DNA from: Gamarada debralockiae
Taxonomy: Eukaryota > Ascomycota > Leotiomycetes > Helotiales > Hyphodiscaceae
NCBI GenBank assembly: GCA_002803225.1
Contig: NXFV01001911.1
Span: forward strand, 1-64,000
DNA: 64,000 nucleotides
Reading direction: 5' to 3'
Shown: in pieces, positions 23,550 through 34,602 of the stretch
Position numbering within the stretch: the first letter of the stretch is position 1
Layout: the number at the start of each line of letters is the position of its first letter
Program-made: the position numbers and the translations under genes
The notes under the pieces: generated by a model
Told to the model about the DNA's origin: nothing
What the model saw: the letters and a program-made list of their open reading frames with translations, nothing else
Databases searched by the model: none

Positions 23550-25693
23550 ATGGCTATTATCAAGGGCCTTGCCGGTCTTGCAATTCTTTTTCTTCTCCTG
23601 ACGACTACTCTTGCGCAGTCATGCTGGAAGAACACCACTTGCAGTGGTCCTGCTGACACTGCCTTCCCTGGTCCATGGCAATCCAACATCTACGCTCCAT
23701 CTTCTCGAACAGTGTCTCCCAAGTCGATCCTCTCGGCTCTTAATGGGCAAATTATTTCGCCCTTTTCAGGATCCGCGAAGCTCTCAGGAAACGGATCTCA
23801 GCTCGTTTTTGACTTTGGCAAAGAGGTTGGTGGTCTGATCACCCTGGAGTACTCCAGTACAGGCCCTGGCCAGATCGGACTTGCTTTCACGGAGGGAAAG
23901 AACTGGATTGGTGAATGGTCAGACTCGTCAAACGGCGGATTCAAAGGACCCGACGGTGCAATATACGCGAACTTCACCACTGCTGGCAAAGGTACCTATG
24001 TCATGCCCGACAACAAGCTCCGAGGAGGCTTTCGATATATGACTCTCTTCTTGGTCACAAACTCCACAACGACCGTCAGCATTACGGATATCAGCCTCGC
24101 AATCGGGTTTCAGCCCACATGGTCAAATTTGCAAGCATATCAAGGATACTTCCATTCTAGCGATGAATTGCTCAACAGGATTTGGTACAGTGGCGCCTAT
24201 ACACTGCAAACAAATGCAGTGCCTGTCAATTATGGACGAGAAGTGCCTTTTGTTGTAACTGGATGGTCGAATAATGGACTTCTTGGCCCCGGAAATACCA
24301 TCATTGTTGATGGAGCCAAGAGAGACAGAGCTGTCTGGCCAGGAGATATGTTCATTGCCGTGCCCTCGACTTTTGTCAGCATCGGCGATCTGACTAGTGT
24401 CAAAAATGCTCTGCAAACTATGTACGATAATCAGGTATACATCTCTCTTTACTTGAGGTGGGCATTCTGCTAACAGTGACCAGAATGCGAACGGAGCTTT
24501 CCCAGAAGCAGGTCCTCCTTTATTGCAACAGGGCTCTGACACTTATCACATGTGGTCTATGGTTGGAACATACAATTACTTGCTCTACAGCAACGACACC
24601 GCTTTTCTCCAAGAGAATTGGGCGAAGTATCTCAAGGCGATGACCTACATCTATGACAAAGTAGGACCAAGTGGACTCCTAAACGTTACTGGCATCAGAG
24701 ATTGGGCAAGATGGCAGCAAGGGTTCAACAATACCGAAGCAAACACGATGTAGGTGTTAAACTGCTACTCAATGAACTGGCTAACCACCTCACAGTCTTT
24801 ACCATACACTCCTTACAGGTGCCGACTTGGCAATCTGGGCGGAAGACACCACTGGGCTCAACGGTACATGGACAGCCCAGGCAGCGGCCCTTAAAACAGC
24901 AATCAACACCTACTGCTGGGATCCTAGTTATGGCGCCTTCAAAGACAACGCTACAGCGACGACCCTCCATCCCCAAGACGCAAACAGCATGTCCATCCTC
25001 TTCGGCGTCGTGGATTCTTCCTCAAAAGCCCAAAGCATTTCAACGAATCTTCTCAAGAACTGGACACCGATTGGCGCCCAGACCCCTGAACTACCTGGGA
25101 ATATCTCCCCCTTCATCTCCGGTTTTGAAATCCAGGCGCACTTCTCCATTGGTCAAGCCGACCGTGCATTGGATCTCATCAGGAGAAGTTGGGGTTGGTA
25201 TATCAACAATCCGAACGGAACAGAGTCAACTGTCATGGAGGGCTATTTGATAAACGGCACGTTCGGATACAGATCAACCCGAGGATACGACTACGACTTC
25301 TCCTACCCTTCTCATTCTCATGGCTGGTCCTCAGGTCCGACATCTGCTTTGACCAAATACATCGTAGGTCTGAGCGTCACTTCCCCAGCTGGTGCAACTT
25401 GGAAATTAGCTCCGCAGTTTGGTGATCTCAGTAATGCGCAGGGGGGCTTTACGACGAGTTTGGGGAAGTATCAGGCGAGTTGGCAGTTGAATGGTCGTGG
25501 ATATACTTTGGACTATAATGTGCCGGCTGGCACATCGGGACAGGTGACGTTACCGTGCTTGGATCCTGGGAGGTTCCCTAGCATTTCGATTGATGGACGT
25601 CCGGTGCCGGGGACTATGAATCCACAGATCCAAGGAGGGGCCAGCTTCTCCTTGGATGCTCAGAGCGGAAGCCATACGATCATAGTTTCGTGA
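23550..25693 (+). CDS. Secreted GH78-type alpha-L-rhamnosidase-like protein
   Basis: Probably a secreted glycoside hydrolase of family 78 type, releasing terminal rhamnose from plant glycans such as pectic rhamnogalacturonan or flavonoid glycosides. Exons are 23550-24434, 24484-24749 and 24796-25693; 682 residues; introns of 49 and 46 bases. Residues 1-22 form a signal peptide (MAIIKGLAGLAILFLLLTTT then LAQS). An N-terminal beta region (VFDFGKEVGGLITLEYSS, MPDNKLRGGFRYMTLFL) precedes the catalytic (alpha/alpha)6-like part: GYFHSSDELLNRIWYSGAYT, VVTGWSNNGLLG, KRDRAVWPGDM, TYHMWSMVGTYNYLLY, GIRDWARWQQG. The C-terminal beta domain includes SHSHGWSSGPTSALTKYIVG and WKLAPQFGDL, typical of the rhamnosidase C-domain. 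Several NxT/S sites fit secretion. Exact substrate cannot be told. Confidence 0.85.
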
Positions 25694-26688
25694 ATGAGGG
25701 AACAATGTCTTCAGAGCTCCATAACTCCTCTGAGAGAGTCGTTGACAGATAGCTTTGGACAATCTAATGAGTTCAATATGAAGCGTACGAGGACTACGTA
25801 CCTTCCGAATTTGCATCTTCAGATTCGACTGCCAGCTCTGGCCGAGCATTCCAACGTCGGCGTGCCCGAACTGATCAGTGTTTCCAGATGAACATTTCAA
25901 ATACAGAGGGAGTTGGCAGGCTCACGATCTCAAGAACCCTTCAACATCCCCGAAATCTCACCTTTCACATCTCCGCATCTGCAGCCCTCACCCAGCACAG
26001 CCACCAGGGGAACGTTACTCGCACTAGGGACGCCCTTGAAATCGTGCTGATCTCGAAGGCCATCCAGCAGATCGAACAAGACAAAGTTGAAAAAATTGAC
26101 ACCCATGCAAGAAACATTCGCTTGAAGCGCGGATCTCTAGACCCTAACTATACTAAAGTAGTATTGACTTTTTGATTGCGCCGTTTCTCTAACCGATGCT
26201 GGCTAGTGAAAATATCCCCAAAACGCTATCTCAATTAAATAGAGTTAAAGGCTCGAAGCGATTGAAAGTAGGGTCTTCACATGCTTTAGGGCTGTGGCTG
26301 TGTAGAAATTCTAGACCCGTCTGAAGTTCAACTTGGTTCCGCTGCGGGACATTTCCGACGACGTCATAATAAGGGAGAACTTGATGATGTGGGGTGCGAA
26401 ATTTGGGGAGGAGGTGTGCCGCTGTCGCGGGAGATAATATATAGAAGAAAGATCCACATGTGAAGTAGTATTTTCGAAAAGTCATATAAATATTTGAAGC
26501 AAGAAAGATATCTTGTAGGAAAGACTTGAATCAACATCTTGATCTCGTTAACAAGAAGGGTTGGGAAATTAACGATCTTCGCAAGGGGTCCTCCCATATT
26601 TACACAAAGTCAAAAACGTGAGCATTCCACGACAGCTCTCTTCAAAGTCAACCCATGTTATCGAGTTTGCAGTAAGCAAATTGCCAAA
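25694..26688. other. Intergenic region
   Basis: Holds the GH78 3' region and the promoter of the Slm1-like gene. The frame at 25888-26175 has no recognisable domain and poor context, so it is not called as a gene. Nothing else is seen. Confidence 0.4.
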
Positions 26689-28356
26689 ATGCGCAGATTC
26701 GGCACCATGTCTGAAAAGGTCGGGCTAGCAGGCAACATCGATATGCCAATGCGCCAGGCTTCAACGTCCAGCGCAATGAGCGATGATGCTGTTCCCACTT
26801 CTGATCCTAGTGATGTGAGTTTGAATATCCTTGTCAAGGCGCGAGGTATTAGAGAAGCTGACTGTGAGACTACAGACCTCCTCCCTTTTGGCTGAGCGCC
26901 TGCAGGCTTGGAAACATGCCGTTGGATACCTGGAAGACTACGTGAGCGCGACCGAGAAGGTCGAGAAGGCGCATGCGAAGGAGTACGAGAAAGTTTTGAA
27001 GGTAGGTAGTTCTTGCCAATTTACTGGGCATCATGCTAACATCAGTAGACTATTCAAAATCCATTGAGGGAGGGGCATCACTTTGATCAGAGCTTGGGAG
27101 GTATTGCTGGAATGTTTGAGAACATGAGACAAAATACTCAGGTAGGGAAATGCTGGATTCGGGCCTAGAACTTATCTGACACTAGATAGGAAATAGTAAA
27201 CTCCCACCTCGAAACCGAAAAGAACCTTAAGGGCTCTGTCCTCCCTATCCTCGACCGACTACACAAGGAGATCAAGAATAAGTCGAAAGAGCTATCATCT
27301 GGAGCTGTCAAAGGTGCGAAGGAAGTCGATAAGGCACGGAACACAACCCAGAAGTACATTGAGCTTCTTGGCCAACAAACCGCCAACTACGAATCCAGCG
27401 GCGGAAAGATTAACGCAGGAGATGATCCATACGTTGTCCAGCGCCAAGTCTACCACAGACTCAACAAGCAAGTCCTCGAGGAGAACAACTACCGCCACGA
27501 TCTGATCGCTGTGCAAAACAACTTCGCCCAATTCGAAACCCACATTGTCGAGGTCATCCAACAGGCCATGATGTCCTTCAATCAATTCGTTGGCGGACAA
27601 GCACAAAAGGACCAACAGCTCTTTGCAGACATGCTTGGTGCAGCCCAAGCCGTGCCCCCTGACTTCGAGTGGAGCAGGTTCACCGAGCGCAACAAAAACA
27701 TTCTTATCGACCCCAACTCTGGCGACCGCACTATCGACTCGATCACTTTCCCCAATCAGGGCCACAAGAGCACCAAGCCCCTCATCGAAGGCACCCTAGA
27801 GCGAAAATCCCGAAACAAGCTTAGCATGAGTGGGTACTCTACAGGCTACTACGTAGTCACCCCTTCGAACTTTCTCCACGAGTTCAAAGACAACGACAAT
27901 TTCCGCAAAGACCCTATACCAGAAATGTCGATCTATCTCCCAGATGCTACAATCGGCGCTACCAATAACGAGAAGTTTAACATTAAGGGCAAGGATGTTA
28001 GCAAAGGACTCGGCAGCAAGCTGTCTGGAAGCTCAGAGTTTGCTTTCAAGGCCCACACTGCCGCTGATGCTACTAAATGGTTTAATGTCATTCGACAAGT
28101 GGCTGGCGCTGCTCCCGCTGGTACTATGATGGGCAGTGAGCCTACGTCGCCAACTAGCCCCACGGAGAAGAGAGTTGTTTCGCAGCCCCCAACATACTCG
28201 GAGAACTCGCCGACTTCTGCGGCGGCTCCTGCTGCTGCTCAACAGCCGGCTGCGATTCAAACTTCTGGCATTACAGGTGGAGAAACGGTTACGAGTCCTG
28301 CTGCTGCGACGCCGATGAGTGCCGTAGAGCATGCTCCTGCTGCTGATAAGACCTAG
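26689..28356 (+). CDS. Slm1-like BAR and PH domain protein
   Basis: Resembles yeast Slm1/Slm2 and filamentous relatives, PI(4,5)P2-binding plasma-membrane proteins near eisosomes that act with TORC2 and calcineurin. Exons are 26689-26814, 26876-27001, 27049-27141 and 27190-28356, all phase 0; 503 residues. The F-BAR/BAR-like helical part covers about residues 45-270 (LLAERLQAWKHAVGYLEDYV, TIQNPLREGHHFDQSLGGIA, LETEKNLKGSVLPILDRLHK, NNFAQFETHIVEVIQQAMMS). The PH domain follows (PLIEGTLERKSRN near 285, GYYVVTPSNFLHEFKDND, FAFKAHTAADATKWFNVIRQ). The tail is Ala/Pro/Thr-rich. The start could instead be the ATG at 26707 (MSEKVGLAGN), six codons in; either gives the same domains. Confidence 0.88.
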
Positions 28357-28973
28357 AATGCATTTAGGGAGAAGTATAATGGCCTACATATATAGGCAGA
28401 TGGTGTGGCAATATGTAATCATGTCCGAATAATTTGAAAGCTTTATACCTCTTCATTTTTCAGTGACATAGCACTTGTGGTATTTTTGATTTCAATTGCT
28501 ATTTGAGTCTGCTGGTGGTCGTCATGATAGACGAGGGTCGAACGAGGTGAGCAGCTGGGCTAGAGTAACCCCTCTGCCCCCCCACCCCCGAGGGAAGTTA
28601 TGTGCTTTCTCCAAACTCAGTATTTGCCTCATATCGATCCTGTTGCTTCAGTCGGCCTTGCGTCCTTGACACAAGATATGTATATTTTTCCAACAACTTC
28701 GTCTCTCAATACCAATTCAGCTCAGTCCTAGGAACCTTCTTGATCCTCTTATGCATGGGTCTTAGCTCCTATTCTACCTCATCCCAACCCAACAATAGCC
28801 TCAGATAGAGCGACCCGCAAGGCAGAATCGCTTGACGTCCAACCTAACATCTCCGCCTACGTCAAAAACATCAAGCGTCCAAGCCACGACCCAACAACAT
28901 GTCTCCGGCTCACACTAATATCAACATCATATATCGTTCATACGCGCCGTCTCGCACGTTCTTAACGCTTTCG
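28357..28973. other. Intergenic region left of the MITE
   Basis: Slm1-like 3' region. A C-rich run is present near 28576-28590. The frame at 28602-28808 has no domain. Nothing else is recognised. Confidence 0.4.
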
Positions 28974-29272
28974 TATCCCTTCGGCGGTTGTTGTAACACA
29001 CAGGGGGAAGATGGTAACCTTACGTGCATAAGGAGAATACCAAACCGCCTCTTTTCTTATTAAACCTTAGGTATAAACAGCCCCCATTTTCAGTTTTTAC
29101 GTATAATATTTTAGTAAATCATGGTCGTTTTATAAATAAATTATAATATCTTTTTATTTGTTTGTTTTGATTGGCCTGACTGTTAAGAGTTACGCGAATT
29201 TTCGTGTAAAGTGGTTTTACTAAGCCACAGATTCAGCCCGGTCGAAGTGTTACAACAACCGCCGAAGGGATA
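28974..29272. mobile_element. Tc1/mariner-type MITE, 295 bases between TA dinucleotides
   Basis: Two perfect 26-base inverted repeats, 28974-28999 and 29247-29272, begin TATCCCTTCGGCGG and end (on the other side) CCGCCGAAGGGATA. If the outer TA on each side is the target duplication, the element is 28976-29270, 295 bases, with 24-base terminal repeats. The interior is AT-rich with no open frame, so it is non-autonomous. A further 10-base inverted pair, GGTAACCTTA at 29013 (inside) and TAAGGTTACC at 29271 (overlapping the right edge), may mark a subterminal or older repeat. The identity of the two repeats suggests recent insertion. The TIR differs from those of the elements at 32.5-34.9 kb. 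Confidence 0.82.
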
Positions 29273-29721
29273 AGGTTACCCGCCGACCTGAACGCTGCAG
29301 GACTGTGCCTTTGTCTCAAGTCGAACCTCTACCCAGTGGTAGTAAATCATTTCACTCCTTCGTTTCGATCAGACCAATTAGGTTCGGATATTGGAGATTG
29401 ACAGCTAGGACTGTGCGTGTTTTTAGGTTTAGATGTTGGTTTAGAGTACTTGGCTAGAGAGGAAAGGGGAAGAAATGGAGGCAGATCTTTCACGTATGTC
29501 GCAGGGCTTGGTATATTTTGTGTACTTTTGGAGGCTTGGTGTGGAGACTGTTATGTTGACGTTATGCCCAGCCTTGGAAGTACTTGAGAGTCGAGGTGCC
29601 CGTTTCTCTGTTCAAGTTTTGCTGCTCCCACTCGCCGAGTTCATCACCGCAACATTCTCTTTGTTCGTGACATCATCGAAGCTGCCCTCCCGAGCTACCT
29701 CTTCAACAACTCACCGTCACC
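29273..29721. promoter_or_regulatory. Promoter region of the LITAF-domain gene
   Basis: About 450 bases from the MITE to the LITAF gene start. No coding sequence with a recognisable feature is seen (the frame at 29475-29741 overlaps the real start and has no domain). The MITE therefore sits close upstream and could touch the promoter. Confidence 0.35.
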
Positions 29722-30387
29722 ATGTCCTACCCAACCTATAACGACCCAATTGTCTCGCCACAGACGACAGGCACGACGAAAGCCGCCGGTACCTTCCCAA
29801 GTGATTCCAAGCTCGAGCACCAAACCTACCAATCCTCAACCTACCCCGGCAGCCAACCAATCCAGCTCCAACAAACCGGCATCGAGCCAGCTCCCATCCA
29901 ATCCCCGGCCCCAACCTATTCCTACAACAACAAGGAAATCGACCACGGAAACGCAGACGCTCAATACCCGATAGCTACTCTGCAACAGGGCTTTGTGAGT
30001 GTAGAGGTGAAGACTGGGGTGCCAATGCAACAAAATACGCTCCCGAGGAATAATTATCAGGTTGCGAGGCCGTTGGGGAGTTTGCAGCAGGGCCCTGCGC
30101 CGGTTGATTGTCCGGTTTGTGGCGTGAGGGAGATGACGAAGACGGAGTTTGTAAGCGGGGGCACGGCGCAGTATGTTCTCAATAAATTGGTTTTGTTGAA
30201 CCTATGCTAATACATCGAGAACAGTCTTTCGGCATTGTTGTGCTGCTGCTGTCTTTGCTTGGGATGTATCCCGTATTTGGCGAGCTGGTTCAAGGATTGT
30301 GAACATAACTGTGGCCATTGTGGTGCTCTTTTGGCTGTTTGGCATCGTTCGGGACGTACTGAAGTCATGGCCCATGGCATAGCATAA
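29722..30387 (+). CDS. LITAF-like domain protein
   Basis: Small protein with a C-terminal LITAF-like (SIMPLE) domain, a zinc-binding membrane-associated module found on endosomal and lysosomal membranes. Exons are 29722-30170 and 30225-30387; the 54-base intron is phase 2; 203 residues. The N-terminal two thirds is Pro/Gln/Ser/Thr-rich and disordered. The domain starts with the first zinc knuckle DCPVCGVREMTKTEFVSG (about residues 130-148), followed by the hydrophobic cysteine-rich insert LSALLCCCCLCLGCIPYL and the second knuckle HNCGHCGALLAVWHRSGRTE near the end. The open frame read without splicing ends early, at 30210, and loses the domain; the splice at GCA|GTATGT restores it. Start context (CACCATGTC) is good. 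Confidence 0.87.
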
Positions 30388-30656
30388 AAGTGTTTGGAAC
30401 TTTTGGGGAGGAGCTGAGGGTTCAGGGGAAGGTTAAGCGAAACGCCTATGTAGGAAGGCAGCATTCTTTTGCGGCCGTGGCTTTGGTATGGTTTCCAGCT
30501 TTTGATACCTTGTGCTCTGAGTCTCGTAGATTTGGCCAATACACAATGATGAATCCCAGGCAGTGTCCCTATATAAAGGGTTATGTCGCTGTTGTAGGGG
30601 TGATCAGTAGCCGTTCAATCCTCTTTCGTCGCAGATGGCCAAGCGGTCTGTCTTGT

Positions 30657-31732
30657 TCAATAGCACTCAATCGTCGAATAAGCAAGTAAAAGACGTGCTA
30701 TAGCCATCGTCATCCTGATATGCTGAGGTGCCTCGAACTCGCTTTCTCCGCAATCCTGAGCAAATAACATTCCAATTAGCGTTCCAAATTGTAGTGGGTG
30801 TTCATCCACGAGGTCATCATGTTGGGCCGATCGCTCATCGTCATCAAAACCGTTGTCTCTCAAACTCTCCTGTCCTAGCCCCACAAACTCCTGCTTGAAA
30901 CCCTCCCAAAATTGGTACGGGACCTCTGGGGAGTGACTCTGAAAAGCATCTCCGATGACTTCCGACCAAGCTTGAGATGCGTATTTCTCTCCGATCAAAG
31001 GGGCGGCTTCCATTCGCTTGGCCTCGAGTGCTATGAAGAGAGCTTTTAACCCCAGAGGATTACTTCTGACCTCCATCTGCCACCTCGAAGGACTCTCACT
31101 ATTGAGTAGTCCAGTCTCTTTCAAAGTTCCTTGGATTGTTGTACTTAGTCCCGACCCTTAGCAAATAATCGATAAGGTCGATGTTCCCGTCACAGATGGC
31201 GATATTGAGGAGCGAATTTCTGTCGTCGTTCTCTAATGCAATATTTGCACCATTTGTCAAGAGATTTGTACGATGCCATCGAGATCTCCGCGTGCAGCTG
31301 CATAGTGAAGCGGAGCTTGTCCATTAATATCTTCCGTATTCGTCTCATGGACCTTTGCAGAAGAAGCCGAACAATACTTTCATGTCCTTTGATGACCGCC
31401 AAGTGCAAAGGGTCAGTAGCTGCTGGCCAGGAATGTCGGCCTTGGTCCCAGCTCCAAGAAGTAACTTGACCTCTTGCTCATGACCTTAGAAACAGCGCGC
31501 ATCAATAGTGGCTATCCCCTTTCAATCTCCTTTCGTTCAACCCAACGTATTCTTGATTCAGAATCTGCAGGATCTTTTGCACGTTTCCATTCAGGGCCGC
31601 GAGATGGAGAGTGTTCTGTCCGAGTTTTTGCCTGTTGGGGTGGATCCAGAATAGGAGGGATATAGCAGGTACCGATTCAGATATGCTCTGGTCCAAGAGC
31701 AACCTTGCAAGTTTCACTTTCAGATCTCCCAT
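30657..31732 (-). pseudogene. Ankyrin-repeat gene broken by several frameshifts
   Basis: Minus-strand ankyrin repeats are visible in all three frames in succession. MGDLKVKLARLL at 31732 leads to QNTLHLAALNGNVQKILQIL; then, in a second frame, GHEQEVKLLLGAGTKAD; then in a third DPLHLAVIKGHESIVRLLL (about 31420-31370); then GQAPLHYAAARGDLDGIVQI; then NLLTNGANIALENDDRNSLL and GNIDLIDYLLR; finally the 31124-30657 frame without repeats. At least four one- or two-base shifts would be needed for one protein, and no introns of proper form explain them. I therefore call a pseudogene of an ankyrin-repeat protein of about 340 residues. Sequencing error in homopolymers is an alternative for some shifts. 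It lies next to a decayed transposon, consistent with a low-constraint island. Confidence 0.65.
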
Positions 31733-32509
31733 TTTCCCGTGTAGTATAATTATATAACAAAATATAAAGATTCAAACGTAGCTTTCGAGATTTAATTTAA
31801 TATACTGGTTAAAAAATTATTTGAGATTTTATATGAGGTGACTAATTTTAAAGGGTTGATAACAAGGTCTAATCAAAAACATTAGGACATTCCCTTTGCG
31901 CTATAGACCATTTTTGTAGATTATATCTTAATCGTTCTATTTTTATATAGTGTTTACACTGTTGGAAAAACTATCGCGATGTTGAGATAATCCATGGTAG
32001 GTCGTACCCAAAAAAATCGACCATATTGATGAAGCCCACTAATTGGCGCTACCTTAGTATTAGTGGGCCGTTAAAAGGTCCACGATCAGTAGAGCCTTTG
32101 AGGTTGAGATGACTTGTCTCTGTTTCTCAGCATTGAGAGCATCTGGAGCCTTCAGTGAAGAGACAAAGCCCAATTGATATTCGAAACGCATCGTCTCCGC
32201 GGATATACGAATCTTGGAGTGGATGGTCGCTTCTTCGAGAAAGAAAACTCCTCCAACAAATAAAGGGGAGATCCAGTCACATGACCAATCAAAAATCAAT
32301 CAAACAGGGGTCTTTCTTGGCGGTATCACAAACGACGTCATCCATCACCAACTCACAAACCCTGCTCCATGCGGACGGATGACCAGAACAACCATTTTTG
32401 GAAAGAGATGCAGTGGCTATGCCCTGCTAAATCTCATTCTCCAACTCCACTGGACGATACCGGTACCACATATTGCCATTACCCTCCCGACCTCCCGTCA
32501 ATATACGTA
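31733..32509. other. AT-rich gene-free stretch
   Basis: 31740-32000 is very AT-rich with no open frame. 32060-32500 has small frames on both strands with no recognisable motif. It separates the ankyrin relic from the left end of the Tc1-like element. Confidence 0.4.
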
Positions 32510-33683
32510 ATTCCCTGCTTTACAAGGGACGCTACTAGGGGTACTCTCAAGGAGTTTCAGCCAATCAAACACGTAGATTCTAGAACTCAAATCACGTGAT
32601 TTGATTCTGCCGTGCAGAAAAAAGACGCACGTCTTACCACTACTCCTTATCACTACAACACGATGGATATCCAAGCTCTAGTTCCTACACCGAAAACACC
32701 TTGCATTTATGAGATTCCCAACTCTTAGGATACCCCTACACGTATCTCTCGAGCATCTACACAGTCGTAGGAGGCCCTAGGTCCAGTGAGTCCTCTTCTG
32801 ATCCGGACTCTCAAGCTAACGCTTCACAGAACCCTCAAAAGCGACATGCCCTTCAAATGACTCGTAGCGAACGAATACGGATCAAAACAGCCCTCGATTT
32901 TAACGTTCTATTCTATAAGATACGATACAAGCGACGGTTTTACTGACCACCAGATTCGGGCGGCTAGAGACACTCTGTGATTGACTCTACAAGGACGAAG
33001 TGCAGGAGGAAGCCGAAGATTAATAAGCCAAGGCGCCGACGGCTCAAACAATGGCTTTTATCCTCTCCCTACGAGCTCGTTGCTTACCGATACATTCCCT
33101 CTGTTGCGCTAGAGCTCGATTTATACTGTGAGGAACAAGCTATCCGGAAAGCTTTTAAGCTTGTTGGATATGGCCGAAGGGTTCCTCAAAGGAAGGGGTT
33201 CTTAGACGATCCGGCAGTTATTGCAGAGCGGCTGGCCTTTGCGTTAGATGGCATCTAATAGGACAGGGCTGGCTTATGCGACAGATATTCTCTGATGAAT
33301 TCTGGGCCTCTGGTGGTGCGCCAACGCTGGAGTGAAGGAAGACGGGAGTGACTGGTCCAGCCCTGACTGTCTACAACACAAGTACTCGAAGCTCCCGGCT
33401 TGGATGTTCCATGGTACAATTGTAGGAGGAAAGAAGGAGCCGGCTATATTCTGGGAGAAGGAATGGGGGAGTATAAACTTTGAGAAGTACGACGCCGTGA
33501 TCTTGAATAGTATATAAGCTCTCTTACAAGAGTACGAGGGAGAAGGGTATGTTGAGATGCAAGACAACGCTTCGTGCCACAGACCGAAAGCTACACAAGC
33601 CAACATTCGAGCACGCGAGATTTCTACGATTCAATGGCCTTGATACTCTCCTGATTTCAACCTTTTTGAGTACGTTTGCCCTA

Positions 33684-34602
33684 CGGTGTTCTCGTGACAA
33701 TATATATTGGCAACATGCAATTACTATCAATATACTACAATTATTATTACTTGATTTCAATATATACTGATTAATCGAACTTGATCTTCATATACTATTC
33801 TTAATTTAGCCTTGAATTAAGTTCTAATCTCTTTGAGACCCATTTATTATTGATTTAACCCGGCCTTTACAGTAGCCTCCTTGGATATTGTCGCCCCACT
33901 TAAATTAGTACTACGCTAGGATATCCGGAGAAGACGCGTCGTGCACAGATCAAAATAAACAAAGACCTCTCTTTTCCCCTTCTTTTATTTTTCTTTAAGT
34001 CAAACTCCCTTCTCCTCTTGACACCTCGCGCGTATGCTCTTCTTCTCTTAATAAGTAAGACTCCCTTCACTTCTCGATACCTCACGCGTACGCTCTTCTT
34101 CTCTCGATAGGTAAAACCCCTTCTCCTCTCGACACCTCACGCGTACGCTCTTCTCTTGATAGGCAAGACTCCCTTCTCCTCTCAACACCTTGCGTATACT
34201 CCCTTCTTTCTTTTAATATTACTTACTAACGTATGATAGACTCCTTTCCTACAATTAATTCTACGATTTTACCTTCGAAAAAAGGCATATTTGAACTTAA
34301 TAAGAATTTGGGAATAGGGGCATATTTGGTGAGAAAATGGAGGAAAATAGGACGAATTGCATATTTGGTGGGAAAATGGGACGAATTGTATATAGAGTAG
34401 CTCAATATCAAGTCTCGATTCAATCAATATTTGTGCATGCATAGCAATTATTGATCTGAATCAATATCTAATATTGATTTCAAGTGTCACATTTTGTAGT
34501 AAAAAATTATCAATGATTACTGTTCGATTTATTGTAATTAATTAATAAAAAGATCAATAATGAATGAAGCAATTTGACAATATGTATTGTCTCGAAACAC
34601 CG
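33684..34602. mobile_element. Nested non-autonomous TIR element (919 bases, TA duplication)
   Basis: Left end CGGTGTTCTCGTGACAATA (33684) pairs with the inverse right end TATTGTCTCGAAACACCG (34585-34602); the similarity runs about 30 bases with a few mismatches and a one-base length difference. TA flanks both ends (33682-33683 and 34603-34604). The flanks are the interrupted transposase of the host element: removing 33684-34602 with one TA joins GAGTACGTTTGCCC-TA-GGGGTTGTAGC in an uninterrupted frame. The interior is AT-rich, has no transposase, and contains a four-unit minisatellite at 34003-34225. It is therefore a non-autonomous Tc1/mariner-type element inserted after the host element. Confidence 0.78.
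34003..34225. repeat. Minisatellite, four units of about 53-56 bases
   Basis: Units start near 34003, 34059, 34115 and 34167. The shared core is CTCCCTTCTCCTCTCGACAC, CTCACGCGTACGCTCTTCTT and CTCGATAGGTAA in order; the last unit is partial. It lies inside the nested element. Directly right of it, at 34318 and 34358, a smaller duplication GCATATTTGGTGRGAAAATG appears twice. Confidence 0.7.

Noticed and set aside
25888..26175. 95-codon plus frame after the rhamnosidase gene
   Set aside because: No domain, no splice support and a position that fits a 3' untranslated region.
30390..30689. 99-codon plus frame after the LITAF gene
   Set aside because: It begins right after the LITAF stop and shows no recognisable motif; probably 3' untranslated sequence.
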